Made by a program: the position numbers and the translations under genes. From Eggerthellaceae bacterium (GTDB taxonomy: Bacteria > Actinomycetota > Coriobacteriia > Coriobacteriales > Eggerthellaceae): a stretch of 37,639 nucleotides of DNA. The DNA is taken from assembly GCA_030524475.1 (NCBI GenBank), contig JAUNGO010000019.1:1-37639 (forward strand), written 5' to 3'. Below the pieces are notes generated by a model that saw only the letters and a list, made by a program, of their open reading frames with translations, made no database searches and had not been told where the DNA came from. Of the stretch, positions 16,087 through 23,336 are shown one piece after another; within the stretch, counting starts at the first letter, position 1; the number at the start of each line of letters is the position of its first letter.

Positions 16087-16115
16087 CGCGCGTCATCCGC
16101 CTCGCATGACGCGCG
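16087..16115. promoter_or_regulatory. 10-bp hairpin in the sirtuin leader
   Basis: CGCGCGTCAT (16087-16096) and ATGACGCGCG (16106-16115) form a perfect inverted repeat with a 9-nt loop, ending 20 nt before the sirtuin start codon at 16067. It has no T-tract. It could be a second operator or an mRNA hairpin near the ribosome-binding site. Confidence 0.5.
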
Positions 16116-16122
16116 AAGTAGA

Positions 16123-16177
16123 TGCAATAATTAAAATTACATTATGAAAGCATAGCGCTGCGGCAGGTAATAATCAA
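16123..16177 (-). promoter_or_regulatory. Sirtuin promoter with operator-like palindrome
   Basis: On the minus strand TTGATT (16172-16177) and TATGCT (16149-16154) are 17 nt apart. Just downstream, at the predicted start of transcription, lies TGCAAT-N7-ATTACA (16123-16141), matching 16 of 19 bases of a palindrome in the promoter of the nicotinamidase fusion gene. The sirtuin therefore has its own promoter, likely repressed by the same protein. Confidence 0.6.
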
Positions 16178-16196
16178 GAGGGAGCAATTTATAACA

Positions 16197-17360
16197 TTAC
16201 ACGATTTCTATCTGACAGCTCTGCATGGTAAGAAGGGCAGACGCGTGCGCCTCCTCCGACGTTCCGGCGCAGCACGCTCCGTCAACGGCTATCCTCACCT
16301 CGGGAAACGCCGCCTTGAGGATGAGCGCGTTCGACACCACGCAAATGTCCGTGCAATACCCGACAAGCTCGATCGACTCAAGCGGGCGCTTCGCCGCAAC
16401 AAACGATACGAGCTTCGGAAGGTCCATCGAGCCAAACGTTGGCTTGCACAGGGTGAAGCAGCTTTGCTCGCCCTTTGCGGACGCCAACTCAACGGGAATC
16501 TCCCACCCGAAGGTTCCACCGACGCAATGGGGCACGGGAAGGCGCCTCCCCTCTTGCGTGTCGAGGTAATCTGGCCCGTGGGTGTCCTTCGTGAAGACAA
16601 CGAGGCCGTCGTGCGTTTTCACCTTCTCGACTATGCGCGGGAGAACCGCCTGAGCCGCATCGGACCCGAGCGCTCCCGAGATGAAGTCGTTTTGCGCGTC
16701 GACGACGACAAGGATATTGCCGCTTTGCCCGACAAGCCGAGGGGCGGCGTTCGCCAGCGAGATCGACCGCGCGGCGTCGATGAGGTTTTTCGCCTCGACG
16801 GTTCGCAAAAACCGCTCGTCGAGGGCGTCTTCACCCAGGCGAAAGCGGTCGAGGGCGTCGGCGTCCTTGAACATGCGGTACAGCTCAAGGCCGCGCTGCC
16901 CGTGCTTCCGCGCGATAACCGGCGCGTCTTTCGCGTCGTCCACGTCGTGAAACGCCATGATATCCTGAGCGAGTTCATCGGGGGTCGCGCCCGCGCTTCG
17001 CTGGCAGGCGGCGTAGTGTTCCGCTGCCCGTGCGCCGTGCCCTGTGTCCATCCAATCGTCCCAGCGCCGCGTGTCGTGGAACACGGCGCAGGTGGCGAGC
17101 AAGTCGGTGTCTGCCGCGTCGAGCCCGCGTTGAAACGCGAGGCTCAGGGCGTAGAGCAACACTCGCCGCGTATGCGCAGGACCGTGCAAAACGCTTCCCG
17201 GGAGGGAGAAGTCGACGTTGTCTTCCAGATAGGCAAGCCAACGGCGGTACTCGCCGGCGATTTCCCGGTAGCAGGGCAGCGCGCTTTCGACAGCCGAGCC
17301 CGCGCCTTCGCCCTCTTGGGCAGTCCCCCAGCAGACGTTGCCTTTCATTAGGTGCTTCAT
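16197..17360 (-). CDS. HD-domain hydrolase fused to nicotinamidase-like cysteine hydrolase
   Basis: This 387-residue protein joins two enzymes. Residues about 30-200 form an HD-type metal phosphohydrolase (HGPAHTRRV near 59-67, VFHDTRRWDD near 94-102, and D168 in KDADALDR). Residues 214-387 form an isochorismatase-fold amidohydrolase with D221 in VVDAQNDF, K306 in CKPTFGS, a metal-site pattern TKDTHG (258-263) plus H278, and the nucleophile C340 in GYCTDICVVSNA; PncA is the closest recognised type. It would turn nicotinamide into nicotinate. The HD substrate is unknown; a nucleotide or phosphate ester is plausible. The ATG at 17360 has GGAAGGA about 11 nt upstream. The sirtuin gene lies 129 nt downstream. 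Confidence 0.8.
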   Translation of the reverse strand: MKHLMKGNVCWGTAQEGEGAGSAVESALPCYREIAGEYRRWLAYLEDNVDFSLPGSVLHGPAHTRRVLLYALSLAFQRGLDAADTDLLATCAVFHDTRRWDDWMDTGHGARAAEHYAACQRSAGATPDELAQDIMAFHDVDDAKDAPVIARKHGQRGLELYRMFKDADALDRFRLGEDALDERFLRTVEAKNLIDAARSISLANAAPRLVGQSGNILVVVDAQNDFISGALGSDAAQAVLPRIVEKVKTHDGLVVFTKDTHGPDYLDTQEGRRLPVPHCVGGTFGWEIPVELASAKGEQSCFTLCKPTFGSMDLPKLVSFVAAKRPLESIELVGYCTDICVVSNALILKAAFPEVRIAVDGACCAGTSEEAHASALLTMQSCQIEIV

Positions 17361-17461
17361 CGGGAGTTTTCCTTCCTCATGTTCCGCATTGCCTCGATCG
17401 CTTTTTTCGCGTTGTCCGTCACATGAAACAGCCCTCGCCTCGACGTTCCATATCGTAGATT

Positions 17462-17490
17462 ATCCTAACATGCAATAATATAAATTGCAA
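17462..17490 (-). promoter_or_regulatory. Promoter of the HD-nicotinamidase gene with embedded palindrome
   Basis: Minus-strand TTGCAA (17485-17490) and TAGGAT (17462-17467) are 17 nt apart. The palindrome TGCAAT-N7-ATTGCA (17471-17489) fills the spacer and overlaps the -35 box, a typical repressor site. It is nearly the same as the site in the sirtuin promoter. Confidence 0.65.
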
Positions 17491-17582
17491 ATTAGAGACA
17501 GATAGCGGGAGGGGTGCAGACCGCGCGCTTGCGGACGAGCGGGAGGGCGGCAACTGCCACAATGCGACCGCAACGCCAACGA

Positions 17583-17781
17583 CAGGTAGACAAAATCAAC
17601 CGATTTGATACGTTTTCGAAGGGGCTTTGGGCGGCCGAAGAAATCCGTTCGAAGGACTGACAAAAGCGACTGTGTTTTGCCTGTTCAAACATATGAGCAA
17701 ATTGCGCATCAATTGGAAGTACCGCAATCGCGCGAATCAAGCGGGAGAATCCGTATCAAATCGGTTAATTTTTGCCACCTG
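17583..17781. mobile_element. MITE-like 199-bp element with 30-bp terminal inverted repeats
   Basis: The 30 nt at 17583-17612 match the reverse complement of 17752-17781 at 26 positions, including an unbroken 15-nt core (CGTATCAAATCGGTT). About 139 nt of apparently non-coding sequence lie between. It has no transposase, and no clear target-site duplication was seen. It occupies an otherwise gene-free gap and may be a non-autonomous transposable element. Confidence 0.55.
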
Positions 17782-17806
17782 GAGAGGTGCATTCAGCGCC
17801 TCAAAG

Positions 17807-17818
17807 GATATCGATATC
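17807..17818. repeat. Palindrome GATATCGATATC
   Basis: A perfect 12-bp palindrome lies in the gap between the MITE-like element and the small gene ending at 17860. A nearby imperfect dyad (GAGGTGC...GCGCCTC, 17783-17802) has no T-tract. Nothing else is recognised in 17782-17859. Confidence 0.3.
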
Positions 17819-17859
17819 GCAGACAGGTCAGCTTCGACCTTCACACGCGTCGCAACTCG

Positions 17860-18096
17860 CTATTCCTGCGAAGAGTCGGGCGCGCCTTCGCCCCCGCTTT
17901 CGCTTTCGCGCCCGCCCTTCCGCTTCTCTTGCCACTCCTGCTCGATCTGGCGGGCGAACTCCTCCATCTTCCGCTCGCCCTCGCTTTGGATGCCGAACAG
18001 CGTGCGACCGCTCGATATGCGCGGGCGCACGTCGCCGCTCGCCTGGATGCGAAGCTGCTCTTGGATGCGCTGCCATTTTCTCTCGAAATCGTCCAT
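17860..18096 (-). CDS. Small hydrophilic protein of unknown function, probably leaderless
   Basis: The frame encodes 78 residues, highly charged and probably helical or coiled (MDDFERKWQRIQEQLRI, then EEFARQIEQEWQEKRKG), with an acidic tail and no membrane segment. I do not recognise the family. The ATG at 18096 is chosen because an extended -10 (TGCTATCAT, box at 18103-18108) lies exactly where transcription would begin at the start codon, and no ribosome-binding site is visible. That suggests a leaderless mRNA. The frame is also open upstream to about 18240, with hydrophobic residues and no start signal. Confidence 0.5.
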   Translation of the reverse strand: MDDFERKWQRIQEQLRIQASGDVRPRISSGRTLFGIQSEGERKMEEFARQIEQEWQEKRKGGRESESGGEGAPDSSQE

Positions 18097-18221
18097 ACGC
18101 CCATGATAGCAGCAGCGCGCCCACTGCACGTTCGCTTTATGCATGAGAAAACCGAATAAAACTAGCAGAAACCTCCATCCGGAAGATACAATGCAGGAAA
18201 CGAATCTTTTGGAGGTTGAAA

Positions 18222-18521
18222 ATGGACTGCTCGAGCACACGCGTTTTGCAAGCCGTTCCTGGCGCCAACTTTACCGTGTATGCATATTTTTCCGACGGCA
18301 CCATTCACCTGCTCGACGCGAAGCCGCTCATCGAGAAAGGCGGGGTGTTCTCGGCGCTTTCCGACGAGGAGTTTTTCTCGTCGCGCCTCACCGTCATGAA
18401 CGACACCGTGGCTTGGGATGTATCGGGAACGCGCGACGCCGCTCAGTGCATCGACCTCGACCCGTGGGCGCTCTACCAGGACACGCCCGTAGTGTCCGAT
18501 CCCCTGCAAGACGTCGCATAA
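18222..18521 (+). CDS. DUF2442-family protein
   Basis: This 99-residue protein has the DUF2442 pattern: FTVYAYFSDGTIHLLDAKPLI, then GGVFSALSDEEFFSSRLTVMNDTVAWDVSG and IDLDPWALYQD. Members often pair with DUF4160 proteins in suspected toxin-antitoxin modules, but no DUF4160 gene lies next to it here, so it may be a solitary copy. The ATG at 18222 follows GGAGG at 8 nt; an in-frame TTG two codons earlier is too close to that site. The next gene follows 26 nt downstream and could be co-transcribed. Confidence 0.75.
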   Translation: MDCSSTRVLQAVPGANFTVYAYFSDGTIHLLDAKPLIEKGGVFSALSDEEFFSSRLTVMNDTVAWDVSGTRDAAQCIDLDPWALYQDTPVVSDPLQDVA

Positions 18522-18547
18522 TTCGCGCCGACGAAACGGAGTGGCTT

Positions 18548-19138
18548 ATGGTAAAGCCTCTGAACGCGCCCTTTGTCGTGCTTGAGTCGGAGCGGCTTGT
18601 GCTGCGGCCGTGGCTTGAGCCGGATGCCGCCGCGCTCTACGAGCTGGCGCGCGACCCCGCCGTAGGGCCGAGCGCCGGCTGGCCCGTCCACACGTCGGTC
18701 GAGAACAGCGCGGAGATCATCGAGGGCGTGCTTTCCGCCGACGGCACGTTCGCCGTGGTGCTAAAGGGGACGGGCGAGCTTGTCGGGTGCGCGGGGTTCA
18801 ACTTCGGCGACGCGGCCACCATGCCCTTGGGTGACGACGAGGGCGAGCTCGGCTACTGGTTGGGGCAGCGTTTCTGGGGACGCGGATACGCCACCGAGGC
18901 CGCGCAGCGCGTGGTCGAGCACGGCTTTTGCGAGCGCGGCCTGTGCGGCATCTGGGCGGCGCACTTCGAGGAAAACGCGCGCTCCCGCAACGTACTGCGA
19001 AAGCTGGGGTTCCAAGACCGGGGAACCATGCCCGACGCCAACGGCGCTGATGCCAACGGCGACGGCGGGTCACTCGGCGAGAAGCGCACCACCCGCCTCA
19101 TGTACCTGCCCGCACCAACACGCAAGGGCGCCGAATGA
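18548..19138 (+). CDS. GNAT-family N-acetyltransferase (RimJ/RimL type)
   Basis: This 196-residue protein has the RimJ/RimL layout: LESERLVLRPWLEPDAAALYEL at the start, then ELGYWLGQRFWGRGYATEAAQRVVEHGF, where the Q/RxxGxG/A-like segment RFWGRGYA binds acetyl-CoA, and ENARSRNVLRKLGF near the C-terminus. Such enzymes acetylate protein N-termini, amino groups of small molecules or antibiotics; the substrate is not predictable. The ATG at 18548 has CGGAG upstream. A short Ala/Asn/Gly-rich insert (DANGADANGDGG) lies near the end. A REP-like sequence begins at its stop codon. Confidence 0.88.
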   Translation: MVKPLNAPFVVLESERLVLRPWLEPDAAALYELARDPAVGPSAGWPVHTSVENSAEIIEGVLSADGTFAVVLKGTGELVGCAGFNFGDAATMPLGDDEGELGYWLGQRFWGRGYATEAAQRVVEHGFCERGLCGIWAAHFEENARSRNVLRKLGFQDRGTMPDANGADANGDGGSLGEKRTTRLMYLPAPTRKGAE

Positions 19139-19158
19139 CAAGGGGACAGGTCGTTTGC
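19134..19158. repeat. REP-like repeat, copy A
   Basis: Contains GACAAGGGGACAGGTCGTTT, shared with copies at about 24763, 34716 and 34809. It sits between the convergent ends of the acetyltransferase gene and hisF. Confidence 0.7.
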
Positions 19159-19162
19159 AACG

Positions 19163-19927
19163 TTACAGTCGCACGGGGATGCCGTAGCTGGCCATGTGCT
19201 CTTTTACTTGGCGGATGGTGAGTTCTCCGAAGTGGAAGACGCTGGCGGCGAGCACCGCGTCGGCCTCGCCTTCGAGGATGCCCTGCGCGAAGTGCTCCAG
19301 CTTGCCCACGCCGCCGCTGGCGATAACGGGGATGTCGACCGCGCGCGCCACCGCGCGGGTGAGCGCGCAATCGAAGCCGTCGCGGCTGCCGTCGCGATCC
19401 ATGCTGGTGAGCAAGATCTCGCCCGCGCCGCGCCGCGCCGCCTCCTGCGCCCACTCGACGGCGTCAAGCCCCGTGGCCTTGCGCCCGCCCGCCACGTAGA
19501 CCTCCCACTTGTTGGGATTGCCCGCCACCTGCTTGGCGTCGATGGCGCACAAAATAGCCTGAGTACCGAACGCAGTTGCCGCCTGCGTGATAAGCTCGGG
19601 GTTCGCGACGGCCGCCGAGTTCACGGACACCTTGTCGGCGCCGGCCGCTATCATGCGGCGGATGTCGGCAACGCTGCGGAAACCGCCGCCCACACAGTAC
19701 GGCAGGTGCAGCTGCTCGCTCGCGCGGCTGGCGAGCTCCACCGTGGTGGCGCGGTCGTCGGAGGTTGCCGTGATGTCGAGGAAGATCACCTCGTCGGCGC
19801 GCTCCTCGTCGTAGCGCTGCGCCAACTCGATGGGGTCGCCCGCGTCGCGCAGGTTCACGAAGTTCACGCCCTTCACGACACGCCCGTCCTTGACATCCAT
19901 GCAAGGGATAACGCGTTTAGTCAGCAC
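19163..19927 (-). CDS. hisF: Imidazole glycerol phosphate synthase, cyclase subunit HisF
   Basis: This 254-residue TIM-barrel enzyme receives ammonia from HisH and converts PRFAR to imidazole glycerol phosphate and AICAR. Catalytic D11 ([12 protein letters not shown]) and D130 (LCAIDAKQV) are present, with [10 protein letters not shown] and the phosphate loop VIASGGVGK. The start is a GTG at 19927 with AAGGAGG six bases upstream; longer in-frame starts would add residues absent from the family. The gene overlaps the hisA 3' end by 11 nt and closes the operon. Confidence 0.96.
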   Translation of the reverse strand: MLTKRVIPCMDVKDGRVVKGVNFVNLRDAGDPIELAQRYDEERADEVIFLDITATSDDRATTVELASRASEQLHLPYCVGGGFRSVADIRRMIAAGADKVSVNSAAVANPELITQAATAFGTQAILCAIDAKQVAGNPNKWEVYVAGGRKATGLDAVEWAQEAARRGAGEILLTSMDRDGSRDGFDCALTRAVARAVDIPVIASGGVGKLEHFAQGILEGEADAVLAASVFHFGELTIRQVKEHMASYGIPVRL

Positions 19928-20666
19928 GGGAAGCCTCCTTACTCGCAACTCTGCAAGCCGCCACGCCTTCTTCCACCGTGAGCGTGCCTTCGTAGATGGC
20001 ACGGCCCGCTATGATGCCCTCGACGGAGGCCGCCACCGGGGCCAAGCGCTCGATGTCGGCCACGCTGGCCACGCCGCCGCTCGCGGTTACGGGATGCCCG
20101 AACGCCGCCGCCATGCGCTCGTAGGCCTCGCGCTCGATGCCCGTTTGCATACCGTCACGCGCGATGTCGGTGTACACCAGGTGCTTGTATCCCAGCGCGC
20201 TCATCTGCGCGGCAAGGTCGGTGGCGGCAACGCCTGAGCCTTCGCGCCAACCCGCCACGGCCACGTCGCCCTCTTTCGCGTCGATGCCCGCGCACAGCAG
20301 GTCACCGTACTGCTCAACGGCAGCCTGCGCGAAGGCGGGGTCGCGCACAAGCGCCGTGCCGAGCACCACGCGATTCACACCTGCCTGCGCCAGCCGCTCG
20401 ATTACCTCAAGCGAGCGCACGCCGCCGCCCACCTCAACCTTAAGCGAAGTCGCGGCCAGAATGCGCTCGACCACGGCGATGTTTTCGGGCACGCCCGATT
20501 TTGCGCCGTTGAGATCGACCACGTGCATCCACTCCGCGCCTGCCGCCTCGAACGCGCGGGCCTGCGCCACGGGATCTTCGTTGTAAACCGTGACCTGCGC
20601 ATAGTCGCCCTTCGCCAAGCGCACGGCGCGACCGTCCAGAATGTCGATTGCGGGAAGCAAGTACAT
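19917..20666 (-). CDS. hisA: ProFAR isomerase HisA
   Basis: This 249-residue TIM-barrel protein isomerises ProFAR to PRFAR. The catalytic aspartates are D8 in [15 protein letters not shown] and the one in [18 protein letters not shown] and VTASGGVAS are the two phosphate-binding loops. In many actinobacteria this gene is the dual-function priA; sequence reading alone does not tell whether TrpF activity is also present. The ATG at 20666 has AAAGGA upstream. It lies 16 nt after hisH and overlaps hisF. Confidence 0.95.
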   Translation of the reverse strand: MYLLPAIDILDGRAVRLAKGDYAQVTVYNEDPVAQARAFEAAGAEWMHVVDLNGAKSGVPENIAVVERILAATSLKVEVGGGVRSLEVIERLAQAGVNRVVLGTALVRDPAFAQAAVEQYGDLLCAGIDAKEGDVAVAGWREGSGVAATDLAAQMSALGYKHLVYTDIARDGMQTGIEREAYERMAAAFGHPVTASGGVASVADIERLAPVAASVEGIIAGRAIYEGTLTVEEGVAACRVASKEASRAD

Positions 20667-20682
20667 GGGGGAATCCTTTCTG

Positions 20683-21486
20683 CTAGGCGGAACGCCGCGA
20701 CGCGCGCGCCAGCTTCACGAAGTTCGCAAGCACCTTCGCCCCCGCGTCCGAGCTTTTCTCGGGGTGGAACTGCACGCCGAACGCGTTGTCGCGGAACTGC
20801 ACCGCGCACGGGAACGTGACCGCGTGCGTGGCGACCGCCACCGTCGCCGGCGTGTCGGGCGCGACGTAGCTGTGCGTGAAGTAGAAGAACTCGCCAGGCG
20901 CAACGTCGGCGAAAAGCGGACAAGAGAAGACAGGCGCAGCGTCGGAGGGCTCGGTGGTGCTCACCAAGCGAGTTCCGCACGAGCCGAAAAGCCCAGTGGG
21001 CTTTTCGTGCGAGCAGGACTGTTTGAGCGACTGAGCGCCGCCGAGCCCTCCCCCCGGCAGCGGAACAATAGAGTTCCATCCGACATGAGGCACCTTGTAG
21101 CTGTTGCCTTCCGCATCCACGCGCGGCATGAGGTCCACCACGCCGGGCAACAGCGCCAATCCGCGCGCGTTGTGCGACGAAACCTCGTCGTCTTCATCAG
21201 GTGCGCCCTCGGTGCCCTCTTCAAACATGAGATGCATCCCCAGGCAGATGCCCAAAAACGGCACGCCTGCGTCAACGCGCTCGCGAATGACGCCCATCTG
21301 CCCCAGCTCTTCCATCGTGGCGGCGGCGTCGGCAAACGCCCCCACGCCCGGCAGCACGATGGCGTCGGCGCGCGCGATCTCGCCCGCGTCGTCGGTGATG
21401 CGCGCGTCCCCGCCCGCAGCAATCAGCCCGCGCTCAACGCTCTTGAGGTTTCCCTTGTGGTAGTCTATTACAGCTATCATTCTCAC
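20683..21486 (-). CDS. hisH: Imidazole glycerol phosphate synthase, glutaminase subunit HisH, with inserted segment
   Basis: This class I glutamine amidotransferase supplies ammonia to HisF. Key parts are PGVGAF (46-51), nucleophile C81 in LGICLGMHLMFE, and the H241/E243 pair in FGVQFHPEKSS. At 267 residues it is about 60 longer than usual. The excess is mainly residues 145-189 (GGGLGGAQSLKQSCSHEK...), between KVPHVGWNSI and the normal PGEFFYFTHSY. The DNA for this segment is a large palindrome (20945-21050), so a repeat element appears to have inserted in frame. The start is taken as GTG 21486 after GGAAGA; ATG 21480 is an alternative. Confidence 0.92.
   Translation of the reverse strand: MRMIAVIDYHKGNLKSVERGLIAAGGDARITDDAGEIARADAIVLPGVGAFADAAATMEELGQMGVIRERVDAGVPFLGICLGMHLMFEEGTEGAPDEDDEVSSHNARGLALLPGVVDLMPRVDAEGNSYKVPHVGWNSIVPLPGGGLGGAQSLKQSCSHEKPTGLFGSCGTRLVSTTEPSDAAPVFSCPLFADVAPGEFFYFTHSYVAPDTPATVAVATHAVTFPCAVQFRDNAFGVQFHPEKSSDAGAKVLANFVKLARASRRSA
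20945..21050. repeat. Palindromic element inside hisH
   Basis: Outer 19-nt arms (20945-20963 and 21032-21050) match at 17 positions as an inverted repeat. A perfect inner hairpin GAAAAGCCC-AGT-GGGCTTTTC occupies 20986-21006, flanked by CGCAC/GTGCG. The whole element is translated in frame as the extra segment of HisH. Confidence 0.75.
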
Positions 21487-21507
21487 TTAAATCTTCCATG
21501 TCGTTCG

Positions 21508-21664
21508 TAACGTCAGCGAGGCTTTCCGCAGTGCCTGGAATAGCCCCGCCTTTGGGCCAAGCGTACTTCGGTACGCGCCGAGCCCAAAACAAGGGGCTAG
21601 ACCGGGTGCTGCGGGAAGCCGCAGCGTCGAGCGGTTCCGCTTGTCCCGTCAGGGTAAGCGGAAC
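21508..21664. repeat. Two-hairpin palindromic element between hisB and hisH
   Basis: A long imperfect hairpin has outer arms at 21520-21538 and 21602-21620, nested stems TAGCCCC/GGGGCTA, TTTGGGC/GCCCAAA and GCGTAC/GTACGC, and a TTCG tetraloop at 21567-21570. A second hairpin follows: GTTCCGCTT (21634-21642) with AAGCGGAAC (21656-21664) around GTCCCGTCAGGG. Its architecture matches the element inside hisZG, with different but still complementary stem bases. Confidence 0.75.
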
Positions 21665-22254
21665 TATAAAGCGCCCTTCGTGCTCGGTAACGCGTTGCCC
21701 ACTCGCTCGTCCTTCTCGCACGCCGCGCGCAGCGCGCGTCCGCACGCCTTGAACGCCGCCTCGATCACGTGGTGCGCGTTGTCGCCGGCAATCTCGCGCA
21801 AATGCAGCGTAAGCCCCGCATTCGCTGCCAACGCGATGAAGAACTCGCGCGCCAGTTGGGTGTCGAAGTCGCCCACCATGCCGAAAGGCAGCTCCACGTC
21901 CCAATAAAGCGCGCCGCGTCCCGATATGTCGAGCGCGCACAGCATGAGCGCCTCGTCCATCGGCAGCAGCTGCGAGCCGAACCGCGCGATGCCGCGCTTG
22001 TCGCCGAGCGCGCTCGCGATCGCCTGCCCCAGCACGATGCCGGTGTCCTCAACCGTGTGATGCCCGTCCACGTGCAAATCGCCTTCCGCGCGCACCGTCA
22101 GGTCGAACATGCCGTGCCGCCCGAACGCGTCGAGCATGTGGTCGAAAAACCCCAGCCCCGTGTGCGCGTCGACTGCGCCCGTGCCGTCGAGGTCGATCGT
22201 CACGGTGATGTCGGTTTCCTTCGTCGTACGCGTTACCGTCGCCGTCCTCGCCAT
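21664..22254 (-). CDS. hisB: Imidazoleglycerol-phosphate dehydratase HisB
   Basis: This 196-residue enzyme dehydrates imidazole glycerol phosphate. It has the manganese-binding motifs LGFFDHMLDAFGRHG and DGHHTVEDTGI in the first half and DNAHHVIEAAFKA near the end, characteristic of the mono-functional dehydratase (no phosphatase domain). The ATG at 22254 overlaps the hisC stop in TGATG, so translation is coupled, and GGAAGGAAGG precedes it. The stop codon touches the end of the two-hairpin element that separates it from hisH. Confidence 0.96.
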   Translation of the reverse strand: MARTATVTRTTKETDITVTIDLDGTGAVDAHTGLGFFDHMLDAFGRHGMFDLTVRAEGDLHVDGHHTVEDTGIVLGQAIASALGDKRGIARFGSQLLPMDEALMLCALDISGRGALYWDVELPFGMVGDFDTQLAREFFIALAANAGLTLHLREIAGDNAHHVIEAAFKACGRALRAACEKDERVGNALPSTKGAL

Positions 22255-23336
22255 CACACGCCTTCCTTCCTCATCACAAACTCCTTCAACCGCGCCAGGA
22301 ACATATCGTTTTGCTCGGGCGTGCCGATGGTCACGCGCAAACAGCCCTCGAGCCTCGGCGCGCGGCTGAAGTCGCGCACGAGCACGCCGCCCGCATACAA
22401 AAACTCCCACGCCTCGCTCGCGCGCTCCATGCGGAACAGCACCCAGTTCGACTCCGACGGGAACACTTCCATGCCCGGCACCTTCCGCAGCTCCTCCAGC
22501 ATACGGCCACGCTCGGAAATGATGGCGTCGATCCCAGGCTCAAACTTGGCGCGGTTGGCGTACACCACGCGCGCGATGGCCTGCGACACCGCGTCGACCG
22601 AGTACGGCTGGCGCACTTTGATGAACTCACGGATGACCTCGGGCGCGCCCAGAATGTAACCCATGCGCACACCCGCCAGCGAAAACGCCTTCGAGAACGT
22701 GCGCAGAATGACGAGGTTTTTGTGCGCGGCCAGGTGCGGGCGCACCGTTTGGCGCGAGAACTCGAAGTACGCCTCGTCGACCATCACGAGCGCGTCAGTG
22801 GCGGCAAGGAGCCGCTCCAAGAACTCCGGGCGCGCCATGAGGCCCGTGGGGTTGTTGGGGCTCGCCACAATGACGAAGTCGACATCGCCCTGCGCCACGC
22901 GGGCAAGCACCGCCTCCTCGTCGATGGAGAAGTCGGGCAAACGCGGGATGTCGATAACCGTGGTGCCTGTGAGGCGCGCGTTGGCGGCGTACACCGAAAA
23001 CGTCGGCGGCAGGTTGAGGAACGTGCGCCCCGGCCCGCCCCACGCCAGCGCGAGGTCGAACAGAAGCTCGTCGCCGCCGTTGCCCATGAGCACCTGCTCG
23101 CGCTCAAGGCCGTTGGCCTCGGCGATCATGTCGCGCAGGTCGTTGGCGAGGGGGTCGGGATAGCGGTTGAATGCCACCTTTTTGATCTCGCGGGCGATGC
23201 GGTTGCGCACGTCGGCGTCGACGTCGCGCGGGTTCTCGTTGGCGGAAAGGAACGCCTCGGCGGGCAGGTACTTCGGGTCGTAGGGCACAAGTCCCGCCAG
23301 CTGGGGGGCGGACGCGCGCACCTTATTCATGCGCAT
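22254..23336 (-). CDS. hisC: Histidinol-phosphate aminotransferase HisC
   Basis: This 360-residue fold-type I PLP enzyme converts imidazole acetol phosphate to histidinol phosphate. Visible motifs are FLSANENP at the start, VLMGNGGDELLFDLAL (cofactor phosphate region), ASPNNPTG, and ILRTFSKAFSLAGVRMGY with the Schiff-base lysine. The length is normal. The ATG at 23336 has GGAAGG upstream; a second ATG lies two codons later. It overlaps the hisD end by 14 nt and the hisB start by one base. Confidence 0.95.
   Translation of the reverse strand: MRMNKVRASAPQLAGLVPYDPKYLPAEAFLSANENPRDVDADVRNRIAREIKKVAFNRYPDPLANDLRDMIAEANGLEREQVLMGNGGDELLFDLALAWGGPGRTFLNLPPTFSVYAANARLTGTTVIDIPRLPDFSIDEEAVLARVAQGDVDFVIVASPNNPTGLMARPEFLERLLAATDALVMVDEAYFEFSRQTVRPHLAAHKNLVILRTFSKAFSLAGVRMGYILGAPEVIREFIKVRQPYSVDAVSQAIARVVYANRAKFEPGIDAIISERGRMLEELRKVPGMEVFPSESNWVLFRMERASEAWEFLYAGGVLVRDFSRAPRLEGCLRVTIGTPEQNDMFLARLKEFVMRKEGV

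Noticed and set aside
16087..16115. Hairpin in the sirtuin leader as a terminator of the upstream gene
   Set aside because: No T-tract on either side, and the sirtuin promoter lies between it and the upstream gene.
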